In this document: positions 17,048-25,445 of the stretch, in pieces
How the letters are laid out: the number at the start of each line of letters is the position of its first letter
Position numbering within the stretch: position 1 is the stretch's first letter
Source of the DNA: DATMBL01 sp050735975
GTDB taxonomy: Bacteria > Desulfobacterota > Binatia > UBA9968
Assembly (NCBI GenBank): GCA_050735975.1
Contig: JBOHVS010000376.1
Location: 1 to 64,000 of the forward strand
Direction of reading: 5' to 3'
DNA: 64,000 nucleotides
Made by a program: the position numbers and the translations under genes
The notes under the pieces: model-generated
The model's input: the letters and a program-made list of their open reading frames with translations, nothing else
What the model was told of the DNA's origin: nothing
Database searches by the model: none

Positions 17048-18547
17048 CTACATCGCGTCTCCGGGCCGCTCGTATTGCGTCTTGCCCATGCGCTCTTTGA
17101 TTGTCGGATAGGCGATAGTGAAGATGGTGATGGCGATGAGAATCACCACGCTTGGAAACATCAGCCACTTGGCGCCATAGGCCGCAGTGGAGATCCAAAG
17201 ATAGTTCTCCGCGATTTTGCCGAGGGTCAGTCCAAGGATCAGGGGCGGCCGCGGCCAGCCGAAAGAAACCATGAAATAACCAATCACGCCGAAAAGGAGC
17301 ATCACCACCATATCTTCGATTGCGTTATTTGCGGTAAACGAACCGATAAATATTAGAAACAACAAAAACGGGATCAGCAGCGAGCCGCGAATAAAGGTGA
17401 GAGCCGCAAGATGATTCAGGATTAGGAAGCAGACCGCCGCGACGATGAGATTCGCGATGATGAGCACCCAGACCATCGAGAAAGTCACATCGAGGTGGGT
17501 CTTGAGCATTTCCGGTCCGGGATTCAAGCCGACAATGAGAAGGGCGCCAAGCAGTAGTGCCATAGACCCGCTGCCGGGAATACCGAACGCGACCGTAGGA
17601 ATGAGGTCCCCGCCGCGGGTTGAGTTGTTGGCCGCGCCTGGACCAAGCACTCCCTCGATGACACCTTTGCCTGCCAGGGATTTGTCCTTGAGGCCTTGCA
17701 CTGCATGAGCATACGAGATCCATTGGGCAACGCTAGCGCCTAATACCGGTAAGATTCCGAAGTAAACCCCGATAAGGCTACAGCGAACTACCAGCCAGAA
17801 ATTGCGAAAGGCGTCCTTGACCCCCTCCATAACGCCGGTGAGTTTTTGATGCTTGTTGCTGGCGATGCTCGTGCCTCGAACAGCGAGATCGACGATTTCA
17901 GGAACGGCGAATAGGCCGACAACGACAGGCACGAGATCAAGTCGATCCCAAAGATAAAGAGTTCCGAACGTGTAACGTAAGGATCCGGTCTGCGGATCCA
18001 CTCCGATGGCGGCAAGCATCAAACCAATGCCGCCGGCCAGCAGCCCTTTGATCAAGGAAGCTCCAGCCAGGGTGCCTATAAAAGTGATACCCATGATCGC
18101 GATAATAAACAGTTCCGGGGAGCCGAAGAGTAGAACCAGGGGACGCATGATCGGGATCGAAATGGCTAGGGACACAGCGCCGACGAGAGCGCCGATAACC
18201 GAACTCGTAATCGCGGCGCCCAGCGCCCGTCCTGCTTCGCCGTTTTTCGACATCGGATAGCCGTCGAGTATCATAGCCGCCGCAGAGCCCTCGCCGGGGA
18301 TGCCGAACAGAATTGAGGTCAGGTCTCCAGTAGTGCCCGTTACGGCAAGCATGCCGAGCAAGAACGCAAAAGCTTCTATCGGGGTCTTAATCGTGTAAGA
18401 GAATGGCAGCATCAACGCCAGGGTGGCTAGCCCGCCTAGCCCCGGAAGGAGACCCACAAAGAAGCCAATCGCTATTCCTATCAGCAAGTAGCCGAAGGCC
18501 GGCCAGGCGACAACTTGCCAAAATCCTGAAACAAATGCCTCTAGCAT
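17048..18547 (-). CDS. tctA: tripartite tricarboxylate transporter large permease TctA
   Basis: The 499-residue, highly hydrophobic protein has the TctA pattern. It starts with a helix and G-x-L-P-G-L-G-G (about 35-42), followed by G-T-T-G-D-L-T-S-I-L-F-G-I-P-G-E-G-S near 70-87. A second, inverted-topology G-I-P-G-S-G-S-M-A-L-L-L-G copy lies in the middle. About 11-12 membrane helices are expected. TctA is the large inner-membrane subunit of TTT uptake systems, which import tricarboxylates or other carboxylic acids with a periplasmic TctC protein. An AGGAG site precedes ATG 18547. It is last in the operon, before a strong terminator. No intact tctC lies in the window, so the binding protein must be encoded elsewhere. 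Confidence 0.92.
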   Translation of the reverse strand: MLEAFVSGFWQVVAWPAFGYLLIGIAIGFFVGLLPGLGGLATLALMLPFSYTIKTPIEAFAFLLGMLAVTGTTGDLTSILFGIPGEGSAAAMILDGYPMSKNGEAGRALGAAITSSVIGALVGAVSLAISIPIMRPLVLLFGSPELFIIAIMGITFIGTLAGASLIKGLLAGGIGLMLAAIGVDPQTGSLRYTFGTLYLWDRLDLVPVVVGLFAVPEIVDLAVRGTSIASNKHQKLTGVMEGVKDAFRNFWLVVRCSLIGVYFGILPVLGASVAQWISYAHAVQGLKDKSLAGKGVIEGVLGPGAANNSTRGGDLIPTVAFGIPGSGSMALLLGALLIVGLNPGPEMLKTHLDVTFSMVWVLIIANLIVAAVCFLILNHLAALTFIRGSLLIPFLLFLIFIGSFTANNAIEDMVVMLLFGVIGYFMVSFGWPRPPLILGLTLGKIAENYLWISTAAYGAKWLMFPSVVILIAITIFTIAYPTIKERMGKTQYERPGDAM

Positions 18548-18735
18548 GTAGCTCTCCTAATGAAAGTCAGCCAACTCGGACGATGCTCCTTACCCTATCT
18601 TTCAGTCGTCGTCAACAAGTTTATTAGATTAGTTGGCGCGGAGTTATTTCTCCAAAGCCCATTTCATTTTTTCGATCACTTCCCATGGAAAGTTGGCCTG
18701 AGCGTGGGAGAGCGCCCGTACAGCATCGGCATCGG

Positions 18736-19221
18736 TTAAGCTCCAAGCCAGGTAAAGACCACTCCTTCTGGAAACGGGAGATTGAGCAGCCTTACGAACA
18801 GCCCGTAGAATGCGAGCCAAGCGAAAACTGTCAGACCCAAGGAAATTCCCCAGCCTTCCCGCGACTGGATTTTAAGGTATGAGAAGACGAGCAAAGGGAT
18901 TGTAATAGAGAATCCCAGCAGCCAAATGCCGATAAAAAAGCCAAAGATCCAAGAGAATATGTTAATCGCGCGGCGCCGGGCCGTAACCGGGTCGACTCCC
19001 TTGGTGAACTGGAAGTCCATGGGCGTGGCGCCGGAAGGCTCTTTCCTTACGAACCCCTTCAAGTCAAGGACGACTTGGACAAAAGCCAAGATCACCATCG
19101 GAATTCCAATGGCCCAGGGATAGAGTCGCGCCTGCGGTCTCCATTCCATTGACATGTAGACCCACACGATGAAAAAAACCAACCAAACAAGGCTGAAAAT
19201 GGCTCGCGGTCTCAGCTTCAA
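18736..19221 (-). CDS. tctB: tripartite tricarboxylate transporter small permease TctB-like
   Basis: The 161-residue protein has about four membrane helices (roughly 8-24, 36-53, 87-108 and 122-150), in the arrangement of the poorly conserved TctB family. The call rests on this topology plus its position immediately before tctA. The start is TTG at 19221 with AGGAGG nine bases upstream; that ribosome site overlaps the stop codon of the preceding amidohydrolase, so the genes are coupled. The 188-bp gap to tctA contains a short protein-like tail ending at 18644 (see findings). Confidence 0.8.
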   Translation of the reverse strand: MKLRPRAIFSLVWLVFFIVWVYMSMEWRPQARLYPWAIGIPMVILAFVQVVLDLKGFVRKEPSGATPMDFQFTKGVDPVTARRRAINIFSWIFGFFIGIWLLGFSITIPLLVFSYLKIQSREGWGISLGLTVFAWLAFYGLFVRLLNLPFPEGVVFTWLGA

Positions 19222-19233
19222 ATTAATATCCTC

Positions 19234-20259
19234 CTAATCGTTCCAGCCGTAGAGTTTCATCGCATTGGTGCGTATTATCTTGTCTTTTTGCGGGTCGGTG
19301 ATGTCCTTTCTACCCGTCATCGTCGATACCATGTAAGGGAAACTGCCGTCCCAGTGCGGATAGTCCGAGGCGAACAAGATGACATCGTCGCGGATTTTTT
19401 CCAATACGTAGGGCAGGGTAGCTTCTTCCGGCTCGGTTGCGTAAAACCAGTTGCCGGCGGTCATATACTCGCTCGGTTTCTTTTTCAAAAGCGGCGCCTC
19501 GGATTGCCGCTTTTCCCATTCCTCATCCATGCGGTCCATCCAGTAGGGAACCCAGCCGCAGCCGCATTCCAAAAAGGCGATTCTCAACTTGGGAAATTTT
19601 TCCGGCACGCCCCCGTACATCAACGCGGCACAATCGAGCAGTGTCTCAAAGGGCCTGCCGATCGTGTGGCGGAATAGAAAAGTATCGAAACGGATCTCAC
19701 CGGCCGGTCCTTGGCGCGAATTGTGAATCAGTAGCGGCGCATTGAGTTTCTGCAGCTCTTCATAAATAGGCCAGTATATCGGTTGGCCGATGTGTTCCTT
19801 CATACCAAACGTGCCGACGGTGATCCCTGAGAGGCCGAGCTTGGCGATGGCGCGATGGGTCTCCTTGCAGGCGGCATCGACATCCTGGAACGGCACCAGG
19901 CCGACGGCTTTTAGCCGCGGGCTTTCCGCGCAAATGCTCGCTACCCAGTCGTTGTACGCCCGGCAAAACGCCGCCGCATAATCTTTCTCGGGCAGCATCG
20001 TCACTCCAAAGCCGCCGGTCGGGAAGAGGACCGAAATGTCGATCCTCTCAGTATCCATATCGCGAAGACGAGTTGGCACGTCGGTGATATTCATGCCAAG
20101 CTTGCCGTACATGCTCGAATCCCAAACGTCGTTGGGGAGAAGCGAGCCTTGCCTCCGGCAATAGGGCTCTTCCATAAATTTGCGGATGTCCGCGTCGCGA
20201 TCCCTTACATGGCCGTCGGCGTCGATAACCTTCACGTTTTCTAAATTAGGACTTGACAT
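19234..20259 (-). CDS. amidohydrolase 2 family metal-dependent hydrolase
   Basis: The 341-residue ACMSD-superfamily barrel has D13-A-D15-G-H17, H179, E231 (FLECGCGWVPYW) and D299 in FASDYPHWDG. It shares layout and several strings with the protein at 1797-2831 (P-Y-W-x-D-R-M-D-E-x-W-E-K-R), so the two are paralogues. ATG 20259 follows GGAGG at eight bases; a reading to 20313 adds 18 residues without support. It lies between an MDR dehydrogenase and tctBA in one operon, which suggests that a carboxylic acid imported by TctAB is hydrolysed or decarboxylated here. That link is inference. Confidence 0.87.
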   Translation of the reverse strand: MSSPNLENVKVIDADGHVRDRDADIRKFMEEPYCRRQGSLLPNDVWDSSMYGKLGMNITDVPTRLRDMDTERIDISVLFPTGGFGVTMLPEKDYAAAFCRAYNDWVASICAESPRLKAVGLVPFQDVDAACKETHRAIAKLGLSGITVGTFGMKEHIGQPIYWPIYEELQKLNAPLLIHNSRQGPAGEIRFDTFLFRHTIGRPFETLLDCAALMYGGVPEKFPKLRIAFLECGCGWVPYWMDRMDEEWEKRQSEAPLLKKKPSEYMTAGNWFYATEPEEATLPYVLEKIRDDVILFASDYPHWDGSFPYMVSTMTGRKDITDPQKDKIIRTNAMKLYGWND

Positions 20260-20309
20260 AGCTGTTCCTCCTTCAAGCAAGATATTGGAGTGCTGGAGTG
20301 TTGGGCATC

Positions 20310-21359
20310 TCACGCTGCGAAACGCACCTGTGCCGGATTGAGCGCGCCGTGCTTGGCTTTGTTCGCTGTAATCTCCAACGATTCGGGAATCTTCTCCATC
20401 CCTTCGAGCTTATGGGTGATCATCGGATCTATGCTGATTCGTTTTTGCGCGATCAAACGGGCGGCAAGGACCATTTGTTTAGGGGTCGCCAATTCCGGCG
20501 GAAACATATAGGTGACCTTCTTGGCTCGCAGATAATTGAAATCGAGGGTCACCGGCTCGTGAAAGTGAGGGATGCTCAGGATCTTTCCACCTGGCGCCAC
20601 GCAAGCGACGGCGTCGGTAACGGTGGACCCGCCGGAGAGTCCCATCTTCGGGCTGCCGCTGGCGGCTTCGATGACAAATGGCGCGCCTTTGCCGTCCGTG
20701 ATCTCCATCACTCGCTCGACGACGTTCTCCTTCGATGCGTTGATGGTGATATCGGTTCCAAGTTTGCGGGCCATTTCCAGGATGTCGTCTCTGCGATCTA
20801 CGCCGATTATGGTGTCGGCGCCTGCGGCTTTGGCCGCCTGCGCGCAGTTGAGCCCCATGACGCCTTGTCCCAAGACGAGTGCCACGTCACCCAACGTGAT
20901 CCCGAGCGCCTGCACGTTGAAAATGCAGCTGGTGAGCGGCTGGATCGCCGCGACTTCCCAATCACTGACGCTTTCCGGCATTTTTGCGAGCGCATCCAAT
21001 GGCACCGCGGCGCATTCCGAAAAGCAGCCGGGAAAGTCTCTGCCAATCGTTCCAACATGCGTATGGGTGGCGCCGACCCGATCGCCCACACGCAAGCCGT
21101 ACTCGTTCTTTTCGTCGACATCCACGATCTCGGCGCAGAACTCATGTCCGAACAGTTGATGCGGTCCTTTAGCCAAAGCTTTTTTGACTTTATCGTAGCT
21201 GTTGGAGCGCTCGCCATAGAAGAGTTGGACTTCAGTCACCGAGGGTTGGACGACTTTTGTTTTGACGACCGCCCAGCCGGGCTTGAGATCAGGGTAAGGA
21301 ACATCCTCAAGCCGCATTTCGTTGAAGGCGTGGGTCACCCAACCTCGTATGGTCTTCAT
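20310..21359 (-). CDS. medium-chain dehydrogenase/reductase (alcohol dehydrogenase-like), zinc ligands altered
   Basis: The 349-residue protein has a GroES-like N-domain (about 20-125, with G-H-E at 71-73 and G-D-R-V at 92-95) and a Rossmann domain with the nucleotide motif V-L-G-Q-G-V-M-G (162-169). The catalytic-zinc cysteine position of zinc alcohol dehydrogenases reads Ser40, and the usual following D-x-H is E43-V-Q. The four-cysteine structural zinc lobe is absent. It therefore may be zinc-free or use a different metal site, acting as a reductase of the MDR superfamily. AAGGAGCG lies ten bases before ATG 21359. It is first in the operon with the amidohydrolase and TctBA. Confidence 0.82.
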   Translation of the reverse strand: MKTIRGWVTHAFNEMRLEDVPYPDLKPGWAVVKTKVVQPSVTEVQLFYGERSNSYDKVKKALAKGPHQLFGHEFCAEIVDVDEKNEYGLRVGDRVGATHTHVGTIGRDFPGCFSECAAVPLDALAKMPESVSDWEVAAIQPLTSCIFNVQALGITLGDVALVLGQGVMGLNCAQAAKAAGADTIIGVDRRDDILEMARKLGTDITINASKENVVERVMEITDGKGAPFVIEAASGSPKMGLSGGSTVTDAVACVAPGGKILSIPHFHEPVTLDFNYLRAKKVTYMFPPELATPKQMVLAARLIAQKRISIDPMITHKLEGMEKIPESLEITANKAKHGALNPAQVRFAA

Positions 21360-21416
21360 TAAGCGCGCTCCTTTGCCGCATCGTGCTTACCATAGTGGCA
21401 AATTGCAGGTCAACAG

Positions 21417-21560
21417 GCCGTTGAAAACGGCTCATCTAGCCTGCCAAGGGGGCGGGGAGCAAGGAGCATGGAGCAAGGAGCATGGAGTTGGGCCGGAGGT
21501 CAGACGTCAGAGTTTAGTTCAAAGTCGCTGACTTCTGATCTCTGACATCTGCGCCATGAT
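21417..21560. repeat. intergenic repeat (GGAGTTGGGCCGGAGGTCAG family) and hairpin
   Basis: A GGCCGTTGAAAACGGCTC hairpin (about 21417) is followed by tandem GGAGCAAGGAGCATGGAGCA and GGAGTTGGGCCGGAGGTCAG, then the inverse CTGACTTCTGATCTCTGACA. The same block recurs at 51750-51870 and in part at 40835-40925. Confidence 0.65.
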
Positions 21561-21656
21561 TTCTTACACTTGGCATCGCTCGGCCAAGCCTTTTTTTGTC
21601 GGATTGAGGTGTGATAAGAGGAACTCATAATTAGATGACCGGACAACATTAAACTG

Positions 21657-22853
21657 ATGGATTTTTGTCTTTCACCCGAGGAAGAAAGCCTGCGTCGAAG
21701 AGTCGAACAGTTTGTTCGCGACGAGCTGATTCCTCGGGAGCCGGAGTTCGAAAACGCTCCGGATATCTTCGAAGGCAGTCGATGGAAGAGCCGCGCCAAA
21801 TTGAGCCGCGATCCAGAAATCAAGCGCTACGTCGAGATCATGGAGGAATTGGAAAAGAAAGCGGAAGCCAAAGGATTATGGTCTCTCGACGTGCCAAAGG
21901 AATTTGGCGGGGAGCAAGTCAGTAATGTTGCGATGATCGCTATCACGGAAGAGCTGGAGAAGACTTCGATCCCTTTTGAGCTCGGCAATCACGTCTCGAA
22001 TATTCTTTATAATTGTAAAGACCACCAGAAGGAGAAGTTCCTTTGGCCCTGCATCCGCGGCGAGAAGACATCCGCTTTCGGGCTTACCGAGCCGGCATCC
22101 GGCGCGGATCCCTCCATGCTGCAGACTACCGCGACGCCGGACGGAGATTACTTCATCGTCAACGGCACGAAGATGTTTCCAACATTCGCCGATGTCGCGG
22201 ATTTCGTTCAGCTGTTCGCCCGCCTGCCGGGCACTCAGGGGCGCGAAGGAATCACCTGTTTTCTGATCGAGACAGGGACGCCGGGCTATCGTGTTGTGCG
22301 CAGCATTGCCACCATCGCCGGGACCGAGCCCTGTGAGCTCGTATTCGAGGATTGTAAGGTTCACAAGGATCAGGTCCTCGGCGAAATCGGCAAAGGCTGG
22401 CAGTTGAACCAGGCTTGGCTCGGCGCCAGACGTTTTCAGGTGGGCATCCGCGCTCATGGACAGTCCCATCGAGTTTTGCGCTGTGTAGCGGGGTTGCTGC
22501 GCGGTGATCCCAACGATACCGGGCGATTCGCGCAGCCGCTCGGACGTTTTTTGGGAGAACTGGAGACGCTGCGAGCGCTTACGTATTTCGGCGCTTGGAA
22601 GGCGGACCAGAAAATGGACGTTCGTTGCGAGGCCGCCGGCGTGAAACTGTTTGCGACGGAGCTGTTGCACAAAGTCGTTGATTTTGGCTTGGAAGTGGCC
22701 GGAGCTGCGGGGCTGCGAAAAGAGCATGTGCTGGCCCGAGCCTTCCGGCATGCAAGGGCCAGGCGCATTGTCGAGGGGCCGTCGGAAATCCAGCGCCATA
22801 TCATCCAGCGCGCGCTGTTTCGGGAAGGAATCGCCATGATGGAGTTGCCGTAA
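21657..22853 (+). CDS. acyl-CoA dehydrogenase, catalytic subunit candidate
   Basis: The 398-residue flavoprotein follows the acyl-CoA dehydrogenase fold. It has an N-terminal helical domain with L-D-V-P-K-E-F-G-G (about 75-83) and a beta domain with F-G-L-T-E-P-A-S-G-A-D-P and V-N-G-T-K-M-F. The C-terminal helices include the catalytic base Glu373 in R-I-V-E-G-P-S-E-I-Q. It would oxidise an acyl-CoA to the 2-enoyl-CoA, passing electrons to ETF. The next gene is another dehydrogenase without this Glu, so the two may form an alpha2beta2 enzyme as in steroid side-chain degradation. ATG 21657 has no strong ribosome site. It is first in the CoA cluster. Confidence 0.9.
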   Translation: MDFCLSPEEESLRRRVEQFVRDELIPREPEFENAPDIFEGSRWKSRAKLSRDPEIKRYVEIMEELEKKAEAKGLWSLDVPKEFGGEQVSNVAMIAITEELEKTSIPFELGNHVSNILYNCKDHQKEKFLWPCIRGEKTSAFGLTEPASGADPSMLQTTATPDGDYFIVNGTKMFPTFADVADFVQLFARLPGTQGREGITCFLIETGTPGYRVVRSIATIAGTEPCELVFEDCKVHKDQVLGEIGKGWQLNQAWLGARRFQVGIRAHGQSHRVLRCVAGLLRGDPNDTGRFAQPLGRFLGELETLRALTYFGAWKADQKMDVRCEAAGVKLFATELLHKVVDFGLEVAGAAGLRKEHVLARAFRHARARRIVEGPSEIQRHIIQRALFREGIAMMELP

Positions 22854-22930
22854 TGCAGGCCTTTTTGCTCGGCCTACAACACAGGTTTCTCGGCAGGCGG
22901 TCTACAGTGTAACTATCGCCTTGTTCAGGT

Positions 22931-24058
22931 ATGGATCTTAAATTAAGTGAAGAAGAAAAACTCGTCAGAGAAACTGCCGCGCAATTCGTTTCACGCGAGC
23001 TGATCGCCCGTGAGGGCAGATATCTAAAGCAGGAGGAATCTTTTTTGCCGCCTGGCGACCCGCCGCGCCGTGAGCTCGATCCGGAAGTTCGAGCGACCCT
23101 CGCGAGGGTTGCGAAGGGCATCGGTCTTTGGGCGCTGGAGCTTCCGCCGGAGGCGGATAGCCCGGCGCCAAGCGCCATGGCGCGCGTCTTGATCTATCGC
23201 GAGTTCGGCCGAACCATCCTGCCTTTTGCGCCTCCGTATATTCCAGCCTTGATGGCGAACCATGCTCACGCGGAAGCACTTGCGGATGGTGAGATGTCTC
23301 TCGCGCTTGCCTTCGATCAAATTCATAAGAGTGGGACCCCGGGCGGCGTCGAGACGCGGTTCCGTCCAACGACGGAAGGTTATGTCTTGAGCAACTCCGA
23401 CGTTGAGGCGCTCGATCCGGCTGTGGATCTTTACCTGTTGCCGGCACGGGAACAGGGCACCAACCGCGTGTGTCTGTTCTTGCTGCGCCGCGACACCCGT
23501 GGGTTCTCCATTGGCGACGAGGTCGATCTTACAACGGATTCGACGGTTGCGAGACTGACGTTGCGCGACTGCAGGGTGCCGGCGGACGCTCTCATAGGCT
23601 ATGAGTACGAAACCGCCGCGATCGTCGCCAGCGAACAGTTGCGGATCGCCGCCCGTTGTTTGGGGATTGGGATGCGTTGTCTGGCAGATTCTATAGAGCA
23701 TGCGCGCAACCGTATAACGTTCGGCCGGCCGCTGGCCGCCCGGCAGTCTATCCAGTGGATGCTGGCGGACTTGTCCATCGACTTGGGCACCTGCACGTGG
23801 CTGACCCTGGAGGCGGCCTGGCGCGCCGATCAAGAACGGCCTTATTTCATGGCAGCCGCTCTGGCGAAGAAGAGAGCCGCCAAAATGGCCTTCGAGGCGG
23901 CAGACACGGCAATCCAAATACACGGCGGATACGGAGTTTGCAAAGAGTTCCCGTATGAAGGGTTCTATCGGGAAGCGCGCTTGCTGCGGCTGCTTTACGG
24001 ACGCGAAGCGGAACTGGACCGAGCGATCGGGGAAAAGTTTCTAAAGGCTGAAAGTTGA
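22931..24058 (+). CDS. acyl-CoA dehydrogenase-like protein lacking the catalytic Glu
   Basis: The 375-residue protein has the N-terminal, beta and C-terminal acyl-CoA dehydrogenase domains, including the flavin-side I-Q-I-H-G-G-Y-G-V motif near 330. At the position of the catalytic base (Y-E-G-T-x-E-I in active enzymes) it reads L-Y-G-R-E-A-E-L, with Gly357 in place of Glu. The beta domain is also reduced: the usual T-E-P-x-A-G-S-D loop is not recognisable. It therefore resembles the non-catalytic subunits of heterotetrameric dehydrogenases and probably partners the product of 21657-22853, 77 bp upstream. Alternatively it may use a base elsewhere, as isovaleryl-CoA dehydrogenase does. Confidence 0.82.
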   Translation: MDLKLSEEEKLVRETAAQFVSRELIAREGRYLKQEESFLPPGDPPRRELDPEVRATLARVAKGIGLWALELPPEADSPAPSAMARVLIYREFGRTILPFAPPYIPALMANHAHAEALADGEMSLALAFDQIHKSGTPGGVETRFRPTTEGYVLSNSDVEALDPAVDLYLLPAREQGTNRVCLFLLRRDTRGFSIGDEVDLTTDSTVARLTLRDCRVPADALIGYEYETAAIVASEQLRIAARCLGIGMRCLADSIEHARNRITFGRPLAARQSIQWMLADLSIDLGTCTWLTLEAAWRADQERPYFMAAALAKKRAAKMAFEAADTAIQIHGGYGVCKEFPYEGFYREARLLRLLYGREAELDRAIGEKFLKAES

Positions 24059-24114
24059 TGATTTCCATTCTCGAGTTTTCAGTCCAGTAGAACTCGAGAG
24101 TGTTGGAAAACCTG

Positions 24115-24285
24115 TTTACAGGCCGGTCAAAAAGATCTCAGATGCGAGGCGCGCATTCCGAGCAGATTGGGAAGGCTGAGGCCGAGCTTAACCTTAACCT
24201 CAAGCAGCGAGTGGAACGAGCGCAACGCCTGCCTGTGCGGCGCACGCAGACAGGAAGCGGGTGAGTCTTTTTCAACGCCCTGGGA
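24115..24285. repeat. ~170-bp element with GTCAAAAAGATCTCA/TGAGTCTTTTTCA ends
   Basis: The ends resemble the terminal inverted repeats of 3037-3113 and enclose a CTTAACCTTAACCTC unit and the hairpin GCCTGCCTGTGC...GCAGACAGG, also found at 8966-9002 and about 51900-51930. It separates the dehydrogenases from the thiolase-like gene. Confidence 0.65.
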
Positions 24286-24293
24286 GGGAGACC

Positions 24294-25445
24294 ATGCGAC
24301 GTAAGAACGTGTGCTTCATAAGCTACGGTTCGACAGAGTATTCGAGGAAATCCGAGGACTCGGTGTTGACCCACTATGCAAATGCCATACGCCAGGCGCT
24401 GCAGCGAATCGGTCTGCACAAAAAAGAGATCCAGGGGCTTTCGATTACGACGCAAGCGAGTCCCGATTTCTCGCCGCACGTGGCCGAGCAACTGGGACTG
24501 GAACTGGATTGGGTGTTGAACGGAGATTACGGCGGGGCCGGTGGCGTTATGAGCGTGCGCCGGGCGGCGGATGCGATCGAGGCGGGCCATATCGAGATGG
24601 CGGTGCTTGTCGGCGGCAACTCGTTCGATAAGAGCGTCCCGCACCAGCGGCCGCTGGAATATCAGCGCGCTAACTATGTGGATGTTTATGGTTACGGCGG
24701 GCCCAATAGCCTCATGGCGCTGATTCAACGCCTGCATATGGAGCAGTACGGGACGATCATCGAGCAGATAGGAAAAATTGCCTTGGCCCAGCGTTACAAC
24801 GCGCTGAACAATCCGCAAGCGTTGTTTCGCGAACCGATGAGCATGGATGATTATTTGAATTCACGGATGATCTCCGATCCGATTCGTCTCTTCGATTGCG
24901 TGATGCCATGCTCGGGCGCCGAATGCATTATTCTCGCCTCCGAAGAAAAAGCAAAGAAGATCACCGATAAGTTGGTCTATCTGGTCACTGACGCGGAGAG
25001 GGTGCATTATCAGGTCGGCAACATGGCGCCGGATAAGACGACGTTTGGGACGAAAGTGGTCGGCGATCGTCTCTTCAGCGAGGTTAAACGGGAAGATATC
25101 GATCTATTCGAGATCTACGACGACTACCCGATCGCGGTCATGATTCAGATCGAGGATCTCGGCTATTGTAAAAAAGGCGATGGGGGAAAGTTTGTCGATT
25201 CCCACGACTTGACCTATAAGGGCGATTTCCCTGTGAACACCGGCGGAGGCGAGCTTTCGGTCGGACAGGCAGGTTTAGCCGGCGGTTTCCTTCATATTGT
25301 CGAAGCGCTGCGTCAGCTGAGGGGCGAGTCTGAGGGGCACCAGGTACAGAAAGCCGAGCGCGCGTTGGTAACCGGTATCGGTTGGCTAAACTACGGGCGT
25401 AATCTCGGCACCACGGCTGGCTTGGTCATCGAAAGGAGAAAATAA
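24294..25445 (+). CDS. thiolase-fold protein lacking the catalytic cysteine (SCP-x/Ltp2-like)
   Basis: The 383-residue protein has the two-lobed thiolase fold of the SCP-x branch. The nucleophile motif N-C-A-x-G of thiolases reads D-Y79-G-G-A here, and the G-H-P-x-G histidine position reads Gln325. The C-terminal Cys-x-G-G-G motif has no cysteine either. It therefore should not perform thiolysis. The one-base overlap with a DUF35 gene fits two known thiolase/DUF35 pairings: archaeal-type acetyl-transfer complexes, and the retro-aldolases (Ltp2-DUF35) that end steroid side-chain degradation and also lack the Cys. The second is favoured by the surrounding dehydrogenase and hydratase genes. ATG 24294 follows GGGAGGGAG; the eleven upstream codons are repeat-derived. 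Confidence 0.82.
   Translation: MRRKNVCFISYGSTEYSRKSEDSVLTHYANAIRQALQRIGLHKKEIQGLSITTQASPDFSPHVAEQLGLELDWVLNGDYGGAGGVMSVRRAADAIEAGHIEMAVLVGGNSFDKSVPHQRPLEYQRANYVDVYGYGGPNSLMALIQRLHMEQYGTIIEQIGKIALAQRYNALNNPQALFREPMSMDDYLNSRMISDPIRLFDCVMPCSGAECIILASEEKAKKITDKLVYLVTDAERVHYQVGNMAPDKTTFGTKVVGDRLFSEVKREDIDLFEIYDDYPIAVMIQIEDLGYCKKGDGGKFVDSHDLTYKGDFPVNTGGGELSVGQAGLAGGFLHIVEALRQLRGESEGHQVQKAERALVTGIGWLNYGRNLGTTAGLVIERRK

Noticed and set aside
20298..21362. 354-codon plus-strand frame opposite the MDR dehydrogenase
   Set aside because: Antisense shadow of a well-supported gene; His/Asp/Arg-rich composition without domain signals.
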